Shown in pieces: positions 1 through 13,679 of a stretch of 64,000 bases of DNA. How positions within the stretch are numbered: position 1 is the stretch's first letter; every line of letters starts with the position of its first letter. The translations under genes and the position numbers were made by a program. A model generated the notes under the pieces. It was not told the DNA's origin. It searched no databases and was given only the letters and a program-made list of their open reading frames with translations. This DNA comes from Burhinus oedicnemus (Eukaryota; Chordata; Aves; Charadriiformes; Burhinidae): the NCBI GenBank assembly GCA_008921705.1, contig VFFE01007102.1, positions 79,886 through 143,885 of the forward strand, read 5' to 3'.

Positions 1-640
1 CACCTACCTAGCACATACTGTATGCTTTCTTTTTATTATATTAAACTCATTTCTTTATTAAATGAGATTCTACTAATTTGCTTCCACCAGTCAATGTCCT
101 GTTTACATGGTTTACTATGGTGGTAGCATCTCATGATTTTCATGTATATGTGATTTTTTTTCCTTCTAGATTTTCCAAATCTAAGTAAGACCATTAAAGC
201 ACCTAACAGCTTCTAAGGGAAAGATATTACTCCTGGTGTAACCCTCAAAACAAATAGGCACGAATCATATACACAATTGTTAGCAATTCTACTGCAGAAT
301 ATTTGCAGGGGAGTGGTTCCATTTCTTGACATTTTAACAAAAAAGGGAGAATATTAAGTTTTTCAAATGAAAAGAAGCCCTTCTTTCTTTTTTCCTCTAT
401 GAAACGAGACACTCCCGATCTTTCTGTTGCTCCTATGCTGTATATCCACTGAGAATGGCCTGTCATTCTGCAAACTCTCATGTATTTTACAGAGTCAACA
501 TTGCTATTCATCTCATGCAACTGCAGCCAATCTTGGCTGCCAGGTGAAACACGATGTTGAAACAGAGAAGCAGCCTCAAAGAAATACAAGCTCTTAAACC
601 ATGAATGGCTTTGCGGATCAAAAATGCCATTTTGAATTAC
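1..640. other. AT-rich noncoding DNA, nothing recognised
   Basis: AT-rich sequence without a repeat I recognise. A reverse-strand open frame of 191 codons spans 245-820. Its translation shows no motif I know, and about one frame of this length is expected by chance in a window this size, so I do not call it a gene. Confidence 0.6.
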
Positions 641-654
641 ACCTGGAAATGAAG

Positions 655-835
655 TGGAGAGCGACGAAGTCTCCGGAGTGCGGGTGCAACCGCAGGAAGG
701 AGGAGCGGTGCCGGGGCAGGCAGTCCCACCCTCGCCTGCCGAGTATTTTGCAGGTCTGCTCGGAGCACATCGGTTATGATTGGGAGCAGCTGCAAGCTCA
801 GCCCAGTGCAGCGCTCCCAATACGTTCCAGATGAT
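655..835. promoter_or_regulatory. Small CpG-dense patch, possible promoter
   Basis: By eye about 13 CpG dinucleotides occur in roughly 180 bases of GC-rich sequence, inside surroundings that are AT-rich and CpG-poor. That density is near the expectation without CpG depletion. In vertebrates such unmethylated patches often mark promoters. The patch is shorter than the usual 200-base island threshold. It lies directly upstream of and overlaps the open frame at 754-1009, so a first or second exon of an unidentified transcript is possible but not shown. Confidence 0.35.
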
Positions 836-1009
836 GAATATGATGCAGACTTACTGGAAGGAAAATATATTTCTGGGGAGAAAAACAATTACTTCTCAAA
901 GCAAGACAATGAAGCTGAACCGACGCTACGTGGGCATAAAATAGAACAGAACTTTCGGGCAATGGCTTTAACTTCTAATAAATCACCCACCTGGAGATCC
1001 TTTTGCAGA
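754..1009 (+). other. Candidate exon, unidentified
   Basis: An open frame of 85 codons (from 755) follows a pyrimidine-rich stretch ending in an AG at 752-753, and is followed by GTGAGT at 1010-1015, a good 5' splice-site core. The translation is hydrophilic with an acidic stretch (PDDEYDADLLEG) near residue 27 and a basic end (TWRSFCR). It begins in the CpG-dense patch. I do not recognise the protein, and the last exon base is A rather than the usual G. A chance open frame is the simplest alternative; conservation or RNA evidence is needed to promote it to a gene. Confidence 0.15.
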
Positions 1010-1019
1010 GTGAGTTTGG

Positions 1020-2065
1020 ATGTATCAGACCCCAAATATTTTCAGAGTTACATAAAGTTGAAAAATTATGCATTCCACCCTTGATTTCTCCCAAAGGGAC
1101 AGATATTTTGCTCTGTCACAGCGTCCGAATTTCACGGTTAGCAGAAAGGTGCCTTTGCCACTCCAAACAACACGTGGGCAGTTTCACAGAAGTTATGCAA
1201 AACGGCTTGGAAACACCACTTGATCCAGTGGGTTTCATTGGCTGAATCCTCAGAGGGGGCTTGAAGGAAATTTGCAAAAACATGTCAAAAGTTAAGTGGT
1301 GAAAATCAGCTTAAATGCCTAATTTTAATTTTGTTTGTGCTCTTTGTTGTTTCATTGTGGCGAGAGGGAAGAAGCTGTCTTTTTCTCCCCGTCTTTTCAT
1401 TTTGTTGGGGAGAAAATGGATGTTGGTGAAAAGAGAGCTCTGGCAGGGACTGGGAAGAGGTTGTTTATTCTGTTTTGTTTTCTTTAGAAAGGGGCAACTC
1501 TTCTAAAACTGGTGATGATCCAGTTAAAGGGCGGCTTGGGGGGAAGAGAAAAGAAAACTAATAATCAGCCTCTAAATGACAAGTTTCCTCCTGAACAAAA
1601 GAGCAACAGGAGGCAGTGCAGGCGGGGGTCAGTGCCCAGGGGTAACATCGCCAAAACAATGGCTGAAGAATGTCTGTGGCTCTTGCCACTCCAGAAGCTA
1701 CTGCCCCAGTGCCTTCACCGATGGGCTCGAAGGATCAAACCTGACCCAATGCTGGGTGATGTCTCAATGCCACTTCTGGAGTCCTCCAAAGAGGAGGCGA
1801 TGATTGACTGTGGGTAAGGCAAGCAAGAAGAGGAGAACTGCCCGAGAATCCGGCCCCGATTCTGAATAACGGGTATGAATGAATAGCCCCAGCTGATTCG
1901 GCAGAGCTCCTGTCAGCAAAGGGGCTAAAGGTGGGGTTTAAAGTGATTTTAATTAAAGATGGAGACTGCTTGGCAATGTCTAGGCTTCTCTTGCATTGGG
2001 TTAACCATCTGTTGGGAAACGCCACCCGTGCCAGATAAACTGAAGCGAGATGATTTTAAACTATT
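1020..2065. other. Noncoding DNA, nothing recognised
   Basis: Mixed-composition sequence with short purine-rich stretches around 1,540-1,620. The open frames present are short and overlap on both strands. No repeat, RNA gene or exon was recognised. Confidence 0.6.
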
Positions 2066-2075
2066 ACGAGTGTTC

Positions 2076-2139
2076 ACACAGAAGTTCATTCTGGTTTAGA
2101 CTAAATTGGTTTTAATTTAAATTCATGTAACTTCTGTGT
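2076..2139. repeat. Palindromic MITE-like remnant
   Basis: The arms ACACAGAAGTT (2,076-2,086) and AACTTCTGTGT (2,129-2,139) are perfect inverted copies of 11 bases. Between them lies an AT-rich interior with partial further pairing (GGTTTAGACTAAATTGG, then TTTAATTTAAA). The outer edge continues into GTAGATGAGGCCT. This resembles a short palindromic DNA-transposon-like family, with ends reading 'tgtgtagacaaggcct', that I remember as abundant in turtle and crocodilian DNA and sparse in birds. The family assignment is from memory; the inverted repeat itself is seen directly. Confidence 0.5.
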
Positions 2140-2150
2140 AGATGAGGCCT

Positions 2151-5100
2151 ATGGCTTACCATTTTGCAGCAATGGTGAATTTACAGCATATGTGTTCCAA
2201 ATGGACTATCATGCAAATTCCCTTGGCATTTACTCCAAGTCCAGTTCCAGCTGTCGGTGGAGATGGAGGAGCAGAATGGACCGCTCACATGGCCTCCCAT
2301 GTAATGCAGATTGGATCTATTGTCAGTCAGATGGACTGGTGGTGTGGGAGCAGTGTGAAGCCAGTTCTTTCACTACATGGTGTGTAAAGCAATGAGGCAG
2401 ACAAAAGCTGGATTTAAATTAGGGAATATTTCTGCCAAAGTTCATTCTCTGAAGCAGAGAAATAAAACATTTAATGCATCTGGCAATGTTTATTCTGTGC
2501 ACAATGTTCTAGCTGATCATAAAAGAAAAGCTACGTGTGAACATTATCTAGAAACTTCATCATATTCTGAGGAGATGAGAGAGCATGATTCTGCCACGGT
2601 CTGAAAAAGTATTTGACTGAGAAAGCGGATGCAGTTTGGCAAGGAAACATGACAACAAGAGAAAGAGAAAAAGAAAGAAATTCTTTTCCATTAGGTAGGA
2701 ATTACCAGTTACAATCACAGCAAATTCTTATCTGCCACAAAGGCTCCATTTTGAAAATCCTTGCTGTTGTCAACGTCCTGCTCAATGGCCAGTGGCTTCC
2801 CACTTTGACTTTTTGCTGCTTATTCAAAGGAAAGCAAGATCTGAATGGTTGGAAAATGCACATGCTGCTCATGCAGTAACTGCTTGGGCACGAAAATAAA
2901 AGAATTTCTTGCCTGTGCACAGTGGGTATCTATGCCGATAAGTGGGCAGTAACTCTCATTACATGCATATTGCCCCGGTGAAGATTTGGCCCTGAATTCT
3001 ACTGGTGAAGCTCAACTCATGTTTTCCATGACTTTTCCACTGTATCTTCTCAGAAGTTTGTGCTCAAATCATCCATTACCTTGACAGAAACAGAAGACAA
3101 TGTTAAAAAATTAATCCAAAGAAAAAATACTAGACAACTTTTAATTACAAATGATTGAAACAGCAAGTATCAGCTAATGCGAATGAAAACATAGTTGTGC
3201 AATCCAAGTAAGAAGAATGTCAAGAATAACAACTCTGTAACTAGATTTGGAAAAATAAACAATGCTTTCCTTTTTACATAATAAATGTGGTGTGGGTAGT
3301 GAAAAATAACATTTAAAAAATGCTGTAACATGTTTTTATTTCTACTGGTTCAAAACAGAATTTGCTTCTTGAAATTAGATGGAATCCAATAGAGGTTCTG
3401 TCCTTTCAGAGACTAGTCTGGTACAAGGTAATGCATTAATGACTACCCTATTGATATTGTAATTTTTCTAGTATATATAGAAATTCTCATATTGCAAGTT
3501 GCTGGGGCCCTTGATATTTCACAAATTGGGGATCATTAAGAATGTTTTCCATGTCAGAGCTATACTAATTGTGACTGTGTTGATGACATCCACCATTCTA
3601 CTTAAATTGAAAATCGCTGCTCACTAAAGAAGTTGGACTCTGAGCTTAAGTCCTTGGTGACTGATTTGATTAGTCCATTTGAGTGAGAATAGGGCAACAC
3701 AGGGGCTATGTTAATGGAACTTAAACAATAGGCCATCACTAATCAGAGACCTCAAGGTTGAAGTGAGGTTAATTGTTATGCGGGTGGTATTTGAAAAGAA
3801 GTGTTGACTGGTGTAATGCACTATGGGACTGTAGTATTTGAACATGCAGCCCTAAGGCCAGAGGTTTTGTTTAGTTTCCCAATGAAATTTAAAGCTACAT
3901 TATGTATATCTCTAAACAACAGCCTATATGCTACTGCCTTTTGATACATCACAAGAGCAACTACTAATTGATAACAGAAATGAGCCCTCAGGCACGACAT
4001 TCAGATCCAAATCTGGTACTGGATTTAAATCCCTTTCTAAAGTTGGTGAGGTGGGAATAGATTGAGTTTTGATTAAGCCCTTCATAAAATGCACATACAA
4101 GATTCAAATGACTGCCCTCGCCCCTAAAAGTTCAGGAAATTCCAAATTCAGAGTTTCAGTTTAGTCCTAGAGTGCACATTTGGTGGAAACATATGAGCTG
4201 ACAACTACAATGTCTTAATGCAAAAACATTTTGGCATAATTATGGAGAACTGTTATGGATACTGCTGCGCAGACATGCATTTATATTTCAACGTGAGTGC
4301 CACCAGTTTTAGCTGGTTTTCTGAGGAAATGCAGCTTGTATGAAAATACCAGTCTTTCGTCCATCCAGAAACTGTGAACCTGTAGAGACAGAAGTCTCAA
4401 ACTTTCTATGTACTTTGTGAAAATAGTCTTATAGAGGACAGAGACTCTTAGTGATCAAACTGAAAGGGAGGCTGCAGGCTCAGCAGACATTACATGTACT
4501 ATATACATTACATTAGCCTGCAATTCAGTGCAATGGAAACAGATCTTGTAAACCAGACCAATACGTGCTTAGGCTCCTCACAACTCCATTTCATGTGGTT
4601 CACAGGATTTATTTTTAATTAAATAGAGTTTGGACCTCTGGGTTGAATGTCTCCACTGCACGTGTGATGTAAAACTTTCTGAAAGGAATGTATTAGCTGT
4701 GCACTGGAAGACTTGCTGATGGTGCAGCCCTCCTTCTGGTTTGGACTCAAGTACCATTTTGGTGCTGGAGCAGGGCTTTAGGCTTAGTTTCCTCCAAAGG
4801 AACCTGGTTTGCAACCACAGACTAGTGGATGAAGCTCCTCTGGTGTGAATGCTTTCAAGGAAATGAATGAGAAGAGGAAGAAAAACAACCAGACTAGGGG
4901 GGATGAGGGAGGGGGAACAACTCTGAAATCACTCAGGAATAAATATGACTATTGTTTCTTCCAAAATGTGGAAAATAATGACAAAGACAGGGTGACAAGA
5001 GGTTGAATAGGTGGGAACAGGGGGCTTTCTGACCCCTTTCTTCTTTTCCTATCAATCAGCCGTTTTTTTCAGAATCTGCTGCACAAATCCAGTCAGGAAG

Positions 5101-8100
5101 CCAAATTTTCCATTTCTGTGCATGTACAGTGGTATGGGAGGAGGGGCGGGGAGAACGTGCCGGCACACATAAAAATCTAGTATGAGCATAGGAAACATAA
5201 GGACGTTTTAACACAATCACATATGGAATTTACAAGGTCCTAAGTCATGAATAAGTGCCTTATTCACAGGAAGCCAATATTTTGATGTATTCCCGTGGCA
5301 GAAACAAAATGATGGGCAAGAAATGGATAGACACATAATACACACTCCAGTTGTCCTTTGCAGTCAGTGCCTTTCCCTAAAAAGAATCCTTTCTCTATTT
5401 TCATTTCTTCTATCTAAATAATCAGTCCCCCCCAGCATACCCAGTGTTAGCAGTCTTTCCAACGTGATCAGAAATGTTACTGGGTGCTGTAGATAGAGCA
5501 GCTGGGGGCCTTACGAAAACCAGCAATTCAAAGTATTTTAGCATAGTATCCCACACACCAAATGACTACTTAAATGAAAGTTTAATTGCAGCCCCTAGGG
5601 AAGGATGGAGGAAGGGTCAAACTGTTAGACACATGTGCTTTGTTCTTTGTAACAAAAGCCTTCAAGTGTAAGTAAATGAACTCTGAAAAATAAAATGAAA
5701 TTGCGTTTTGATGTTTTGGATATCTACTATATGGGAGCAGGGGCACACAACAGGAAGCAAAGAGCAAGTTAAAAAAAGCAGTTTGTTATCCGTTGCATCG
5801 TATTTATTTCCTTTAAAAATCCCAGCAGTGTGCAAACTACCTGCTTATATTATACTCTGGGCAAATTCAGGGCTCAGGGTTAACCTGGCAGGGATTTGTT
5901 TGCTTGCCTGTTTATTACCACAGCTATTGCAACGTTTCCAAAAATTCACTTGTTTTGGGTAGCGTGTGTAAGCTCCACACTTCCACCAGGACAGAATGTG
6001 CTCAGAGCCGTACAGATGCAGAAATAGGGTCCTATCCTCAAAGAGCCAAATGTTCAGAAAAGGAACCGGCAGCCGACAGGTGGTCGCAGACAGTGATTCT
6101 CACTGAGGATCCAGCTCAACCAAGCGTGTCCTGCTGAAGAATTGACCCATTGAAGTCAAATGAGGGGATTCTCAAGTTCAAATGAGCTTGAAAAATGCAA
6201 GGGAGATTTCTCAGTATGTGGAGGGACTTTTTTCCTGAAAATAAGAGAGCAGAACTGAATGTCCTGCCTCCTGAAGACACAAAATCCTTCCCCTCTGCAT
6301 AGCGCAAGTGGTAAGAGAAGTGAGGAGGAAATGTAGGTGACAGGACAGGTGGTTTGTTCTCACTGGCATTAAATCCTCCAGGTCCACCTTTTGCTACGAA
6401 AGCAACCCTTCATTTCCAGTCATACAATCTCAGGATGAGTCTGTCTTCCTTCTCTCTGTTGTATTAATTAGTGGCCGTGGATTATCATTCTAAATATCAT
6501 TAGTGTTGGCGTTTCCTCCACACCTTCTCCCTCTGCCTACAGGTCACTGAGCTGATTTACAAGTCATGGGGCGATTCAGGAGGACAGAGATGAGCTTGGT
6601 TATCCAATCAAGTGCCACTAATTGAACAGCTATGGAGATGCCAGTTACATCTGTTTGGAAAGTATTCTGAATTCCAGTCCCACTGTTTACGCAATTCCAC
6701 TCCTTTGGCTCTGAGGGCGTATAAAAACAAGTGTTATCCATGGCAACTAATGGAATAAATAGACTTTCCCTGGAACTCAGAACTTTCTCACTCTGTAACA
6801 TACAACAGCCCCAATGCCACAGCCTGAATTCAGAAATCCCCTGTAAATAAGTTCCTGTGGCCACCCTCCATAGGGCTCCCTTGTTTTAAGTGCAAAATTT
6901 ATGTTCTAAGTTTCTGTCTCAGCACTTTTACTGGTGTTCCCCTGGCAATGAGTGAGGTACAACCCATCTACCATTGCTGTGCACCATGGCTGTTTTCACT
7001 GCAGCCCATGTCATTTCAGCCTTTAATCTCACTCAGCTTTCAGAGCTGTGGATATCCATCTCTTTGCCAGGAAAGGCACTTGGAGCTATGAGTTCACTGT
7101 CTAGATCCATCTCATTACACTGCGTACTCCAGCCTCAGCCAAAACTCCCATGGGGTTCAGTGGGAGATCTGATAGCGCTGAAAACCTACAAGGCTTGGTC
7201 CATGTGCTCACACTGGGAAGGGTGACAAGAGAGGCATTACATTTAACATCCTTACATGAAAAAGGAATGCTATAGTGTATATGACCTATGCCAAAAGTTG
7301 TGGTCCCCTTTCTACCTCATTTTCTTCTGCAAAATCTTCAAAATAAATTAATTTAAATGTTACAGGCATCAGAAGTTTATGTAAGGATTTACTTTAATTT
7401 GGGGATATAAAAACTTTCAGTAGTGTTATATCTTTTAAAAAGTAATAGTAACTTAAGAAAACTCCTTCTGATTCAAGCCGAGCTCTCAATTTCCTCAGCA
7501 CACCGTTCACCAGAGCTTTGATTCATTGTCCAATGCCAGTAAAAGCTTTCAGATGTTTTAACTAATTAAATATAAAAATTACTGTCTCTGATCCAGATAT
7601 ACTTTGTGAGGTTGGTTTCAGCTAAATTATCTTATTTTTATACCACAATCAGCACAAGCCCAATAATGAAATAATTTTTAGCTGCTGAACTGTATTTGCC
7701 GTTACTTTCTTCTGTCTGATCTGTCTGCGTTTCCAGGTAGTACATAACCCCTCCCACTATACTAAGCAAGCCAAGTTTAAAAATCCCCCCAAAACTACAG
7801 AGTGCACTCTATATGATGATTTAGGGTTTTCAAATCAGCCTTCAAAGATAGCGTTTATATCCCCAAATTGCAATCTGTAATTTAAACAAACCTTTCCCCG
7901 AAGTGGAGTAAACTCACACCGGACAGCAGACATTGCTAAACATGCCAGCTTGCCTGCTATATGGCCAAAGTGTTTATTCAACAGAAGCTTGGACGACAGC
8001 CACCACATCAATGTCACAGCCTCTCAGCACATGCGAAGAAAATACATGTGATACATAGCAAATTAGGTGTCCTGCTCTAGAAGGAGTGGAATGGGATTGA

Positions 8101-8550
8101 TTTGCCACTTTTAGCAATGCTCTTTTACTGTCAGCTTGGCTTTGAGAAAAGCATTAAAGATTCTTGTCACAGATGTTTCTTTCATAAACTGTTGTGGGAG
8201 AATGACATTCTGCAAAAATGGTTTACTACTCTGCTTTCTTCTCCTGGGAAAACAAAGTGCGCTAGTCAGCCTAGCCAAATGGGCTCAAGGAACGCTCTTC
8301 AGTTATACCACAATAGCATTAAGGATCATGACATTTACAGAGCTGATCTTAGAAGCTCTCTTGGCAAATGTACAGTGTAGAGGTATTTATCCAAAGTGTG
8401 TGCCATTGATTTTTTTTTGTCTTGCATTAGTTCAGTGGGGTAAAACTGGCCGGTTGGGTGTTCAAAACAGTGAAGATAAAAAGGACTGAGCTTACACACC
8501 CTGTATTAAGTGAATGGTTCACACTGCATTTGAGTAATTAATCACCTTTA
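2151..8550. other. Unique noncoding DNA
   Basis: Over 6 kb of AT-rich sequence with stops dense in all frames. A 10-base palindrome GTGCCGGCAC lies at 5,157-5,166, and a purine-rich stretch of AAAG/AGAA units at about 2,657-2,680. A few short stretches recall the old 'cattgacttcaatgg' reptilian repeat (near 2,985 and 6,145) but are too short to call. No exon, RNA gene or complete mobile element was recognised. Confidence 0.6.
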
Positions 8551-8558
8551 AACAAAAC

Positions 8559-8592
8559 AAAAAAAAAGGGGGAAAAGAAAAAAAGAGGGAAA
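8559..8592 (+). repeat. Homopurine low-complexity tract
   Basis: An uninterrupted run of about 34 purines made of A runs with small G clusters. Such tracts are common low-complexity DNA in vertebrates; no function can be read from it. Confidence 0.7.
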
Positions 8593-11500
8593 TCTACCAC
8601 AGTAGTTAACATAGGAAGCCTCATTTGATTTTACTCCAAGTTACTGGATTGCATAAAATGTAGCCGTGAGATGAAATCACTTTTTAGATCACAGAATAGG
8701 TCTTTGATCAAAGAAGCATATTTTTAATTGCTTACATCTAACTGAGAGAGATGGGGGAAGGGAAAGACAATGAGTCTATTATTTTTAGGTCATAAACTTT
8801 ACTTGAAAACATTTTGAGAATGCAAATTTTCTTACTAAAAGTCAAAAGGTTTTGTATGAGTATTTGCTCTGCCGTAAAAAAGAGTTACTATAGCAACAGC
8901 AACATCATATAGAATCTATGACTTGTAAAGCACATTCTGGAGAGAACAAGTTATCCACATGTCACATTAATTTTCATACTTTATATAATGTTAAATAAGC
9001 AAAAAAAATCCTATAATGTCCAGGTTTTTCTCATTTTGCGATGTTTATTTTAAAGCAATGGTTTTTTCTTATATTTGCACACTTGTTTAAAATCTGAATG
9101 AGATTTTAGTGTTTCAGACGAAGCCTGTTGTCCTCCATACAACTCTCTCAATTACTAAACTAATTTCTGCTAGAATAAAACGCCACTATGGAAACATAAA
9201 AGAAATTCTAAGTTTACTGTGATTATGAGCAAGTAAGTGCTTTGCAGAAAGGACCATCTCTTTGTGTTTGAACACCTCCTAACACAAACCTTGGCATGCG
9301 ATTGGGGGGTTCTGGGCTGCCCAGTAGTGATGCTGCTGGGGAGGTGTCCCTTGCTGGAGCGGGTGTGCAGGGAGAGAGTGAGCAGAGATTTGCAGCTTCT
9401 CTGCTCCTCTTTTCCTAGGGCAGTACTTAAATAAGATCATCATCATCTGTGCCAAAGTGCGTGAGGCTTGTTGTATAAATAAATGTTTGCTAAAATAGGA
9501 GTGCTTGTGAGGACAGATTTTGTTTTGGGCAACAGCAAAGAAAATCTGTAGTAACTGCAGGCCTAGCAGCAAGTAGGCAGGTGAGCACTTAGAGGTGCCA
9601 TGTTAATTAGCACGGTGTTGCACAGGAGCGTGATGAGTTGATGAGACTTGGTTTTGCCGGTAGGACTGTCTAGCGTGCATCCATTAAAAAAATGGTGAAG
9701 CAAAGGTGATACAACGTTTACAAAAGTGAAAAATTAACGGAAGTTTCTCTTTCCGTGCCCCATCAGCAGGGAAATCCCAAAGGGACCTCACTGCACTCCA
9801 GCTTCCAGCACTATGCAGGTCTCCGTCACTGGCTCTCTCAAAGAGTATCTTTCTTTCTACAAGCTGATGTGGTTTGTTTTGTTTTTAAAGGTACTGCCTG
9901 GTGTCCTAGAAATAGAACAGTAATAGAAAGATTTTATTTAATTTGAAGCTGTGACCATGTGGTCCTGTCATTATGAACACAGTTATACTGAAAATATATG
10001 TTTTAGTTTCTAAGCTGGCTTGATTCCCAGATTGCAATGTGGTAAGACTTTTGATTTGAGATATTAATCAAATGACAAGAATTTCATGCAAGATTTGCTT
10101 CTATAGAGGGTCCATGTAATCTATATCTTTCTTTTCTACACCATTAATGTATTCAGGGCTGCCTTTTTTTTTCTCCATCTAAATGTCAACAAGTCTGATT
10201 AAGTGTAAGCAAAAAATTAGTGTTCCTTCTTCAGTAGTGTCTCAGCGCAGAGGGGACTTTCCAGAGAAGACAGTGTCATCACTTTTAGACAGACTGTTCC
10301 CCAAAATCAGCATTTCTGGAATTCTGTGGCAGCTCAAGACCGGCTTTCTGACTGGGGGAATGATAATTCCCTGGCCGTAGTCTGCAAAATACACCCTTGG
10401 CCAAAGAATTCCCCAGTTCCACAGCCTGAAAGTCACTCTATAACCACTCATGAAATAGTTTCAGTGCATGTCGACATAGCTCCTGGGGAGGAACAGCAAA
10501 CAATAGCCTGCATCCTCCCCGTGCCCGCACTGGGGGAGAAAGAGCAAAACGAGCGTGTTCATTACTCATGACACACGCACGCATGAGATAGCAGCTGACA
10601 CTATCTGACAAGCTGCAATCACAAGTACCCCACAGCACATTGATCGGGTCCTGCGTGACTTTGCCACGTGAGGACGGACACCACCGCTGGCTCACTGGCG
10701 AGCTGGGTGCACCTGGCATTGCACATGGCAACGTGCTGTCCCGGCGCTGGGCACCTACGCCAGGGCTCTACCCCATCGCCTTCGCCTATGTGATGGGACG
10801 TTTAATAAAAAGCTTCCTGATGAAGTGCTGAATGGTTAAAATATGTTACATGTGTTTCACGTGGAAAAAAACAAAGGGAAAAGGATAAGACTAGAGGCCT
10901 GGTTACTAAGCAGACCTATCTGGTGACGTGGGAGTTGTTAGGCTGGATTTCTCCATGAACATCAGGAGTAGCGTCAGGCTCTTGAAACTAAGCAAACAAA
11001 ATGCTAACGTACTGCTGTCGGCAAACCTGGAAGGAACTGGATCGCTATTCAGAAGTCTTTTTCCTGCCACATTTTGTGATTTTATATATAGTCTACCCTT
11101 ATCTATGCATTGCCATTTCCTCAAAAAAACTTTGAGTGAGGCTGTCTATCTTAAAATGTGCTTGAAATGATTTTGTTAAATTTGTGATGCAACACAGGCG
11201 CTGTCTGAAATTCCTTTCCTGGTGCTGTTATTTTGACAGGTAGCAAAAAAGGGAGAAAAATAGATGTTTAAAGGCTTTTGAATGATGTCATCATTGAAAA
11301 TGACGTGGGAGCATCTAAAATAATCTCAGGAATAATATCTTCCGGCTGGTTGCTTTTCTTTTATTAGTTTATTCCATATCACCATTTTGTCTTAAGATTT
11401 ATATTTGGTTAGGACTTAACATAACACATGATGTTGATAGAAAATTTTGACCCTCCATTTAGAAAAACGGGGACTAGTTTTAAATAAAATAAAACGAATT

Positions 11501-13679
11501 CAGCAAAAACACTGGGTAGATCCACAGATGGTGTAAATTGTCTTTAATGAAGTTCATAAACTTGAATTAAAGTCCCAAGTGGCTGTGTAGTTTGACTACA
11601 TTCATCACTCTTTTTGTCTCTGAATGCTTATTCAGAAAGGATTTTCCTGAAGGTAACTTTCAGGAACAAATATCCTTTAGCTGAAGGCCCAAATTCTCAC
11701 ATATTTGCCTGACGATGATGCCTTATAACCAGTTACACATTAGTAGACATTCATTATTTATTCATTTTAAAGATTTCCCTTCTCGCATTCTGTCTACACA
11801 AACAGCAGAATGTGAACTTAGAAAAATACATTGTGAAAAAGATACAAATACCTACAGGTTGAACTTTGAAAGCTATGCAGTTGTTTATATATTTACTGCT
11901 GACTCAGTGAAGAATAGACTGGGGGAAAATTGCCTGTGCATGAATGTTTTTTCAAAACGGAAAGAAAAAGGGATAGATATAGCTGATAAATTGTTTACAA
12001 TGAACACTGTAAATATACAGCTCCCTCAACTGTATTATCTTCATTGTTAATGAAACCAGATTTCAGTTTTTTGTGTCAGTATGTGCACCTTTTGCTTTCC
12101 ATAAAGCATTAAATGGCTGTTGAGTCTAATGGTAGCTGGAGAACTAACATAAACTCATAAATGATAGACATCTATATCGTAATGAAAAGGTCCAACCAAT
12201 TGGTGAGTGGGCATAATGCCATGCAAACAGATGGGTCTGAGCATCAGCAGCCAAAGCGTCAAGTAAGTCCATCAAATGGAGATGTTGAGGCTGGGTAGAT
12301 TTCACAGCCAGGAACATCGAACGTTAAGATTGTGTAATTAGCGGAATATGACACTATTAAACCAGCTCTGGGCTGGATTAATTCTGAACAATCTAATAAA
12401 TACCTTCCACATTATGGAAGGGAGAGCCTGAAAAGATGCCTGCCTTCACCAGGACATGACAGATGGAAGTCAGGTTTTCCAAGTCAGGAGTCTGAGGTTT
12501 CCCTTTCAAGCAGTTTCATAGCACAATGTTGTATTGAGGTATTTCCAAGGCTATATAAGGGTAAACCCTTGCTTGCCTGAAGTGAATGGCATGCTACTGC
12601 TATGGAAGAGGCAGCTTGCCACAGGAAGGTCCCAGCTAACAGGAACAAAGCTCTTCCTCCTGGCTAGCATTTGCCAGGCAGAGTAGCATAGTGTCTGAAC
12701 ACAGCTTTTAGTGATTAAAGGTTAATTTACTATACATCATAATTTAGTCATCCAATAAGACAGTAAAAACAAGAAAATGTGACTTTAACTAAATATCTTG
12801 TGGAAATTATATCTGATAAACCCTACAGGAATTCAAATTATATTTCAATTCTGTAAACTTGCTGCCCCAGAAACTATGAATTACTTTGCTTTCCTAACAC
12901 AAAACAGGTTTTCTGTGAGATTAATGGGAAATGTGCATTGTTTATAATAACTCAGATTTCATAAATTAGCAGTGATCATATTCTGGTTTCCATTTGCATG
13001 CTTAGTTTGTATCCCTCCCAGAGACACAGAGAAAACTACTGCTCACATGCTGGCCAAAATGGCAGAGGTGCACGGTTGTTTTGCAAGCGCCACCCTGCCA
13101 GGGTTTTTTCTTGGAATGGGAGCTTTTAACTTTGCTTGTGGTACAAAAAGAGCTTTCCTGGACAGACACTAGGAAGAACAGCCTGAATGGTACCTCCCTC
13201 TGCTGCACTGTCTATTGTCTAGGAACAAATCCCAAGGCCTTAATGAGTGAGTTATAGTGAAACCCTACAGAAAAATACATGAGTGGCAGACTGAAGAGTG
13301 CTTTGAAGTAGAAACTTGGTGGCAGAAGAGTGTATTGGCCAAGCTGGAGGAACCAGAGCTGTGTGTGGCGTCACAGAACTTCAGTGTTGTTGGAATAGCT
13401 GAGGCATGATGGGAGTGTTGTGTGGGTGGAGTGCTGTGGTGGATGGACACAAGCTCTTCAGGAGAAGCAGGCAGTGGAGACCAGGCCAGAGGTTTGCCTT
13501 AATGTGAAGTAATGTGCCAGATGAATGGATATCCTTTGTGGGATGGGCAACAGGCTGGGTGAGAGTTTGCGGGTCAGGATGAGAAGAGAGGTCAGTGAGG
13601 GTGTCATCATGGTGGTAGTGCATTGCAGACCAACCAGTCGTGGTGAGAGTGGATGGAGCCTCCTTTAAACAACTCAGGT
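8593..13679. other. Unique noncoding DNA
   Basis: About 5 kb without a recognised gene. A moderately GC-rich, CpG-containing stretch lies at about 10,490-10,800, but with no convincing exon. The interval 11,519-11,540 (GATCCACAGATGGTGTAAAT) resembles one arm of the palindromic reptilian repeat whose arms read 'ggatcctcagctggtgtaaattg'; only one arm is clear. The rest is AT-rich with stops in all frames. Confidence 0.55.

Noticed and set aside
245..820. Reverse-strand open frame of 191 codons, the longest in the window
   Set aside because: No recognisable domain, composition shifts abruptly from GC-rich to AT-rich across it, and roughly one frame this long is expected by chance over six frames of 64 kb.
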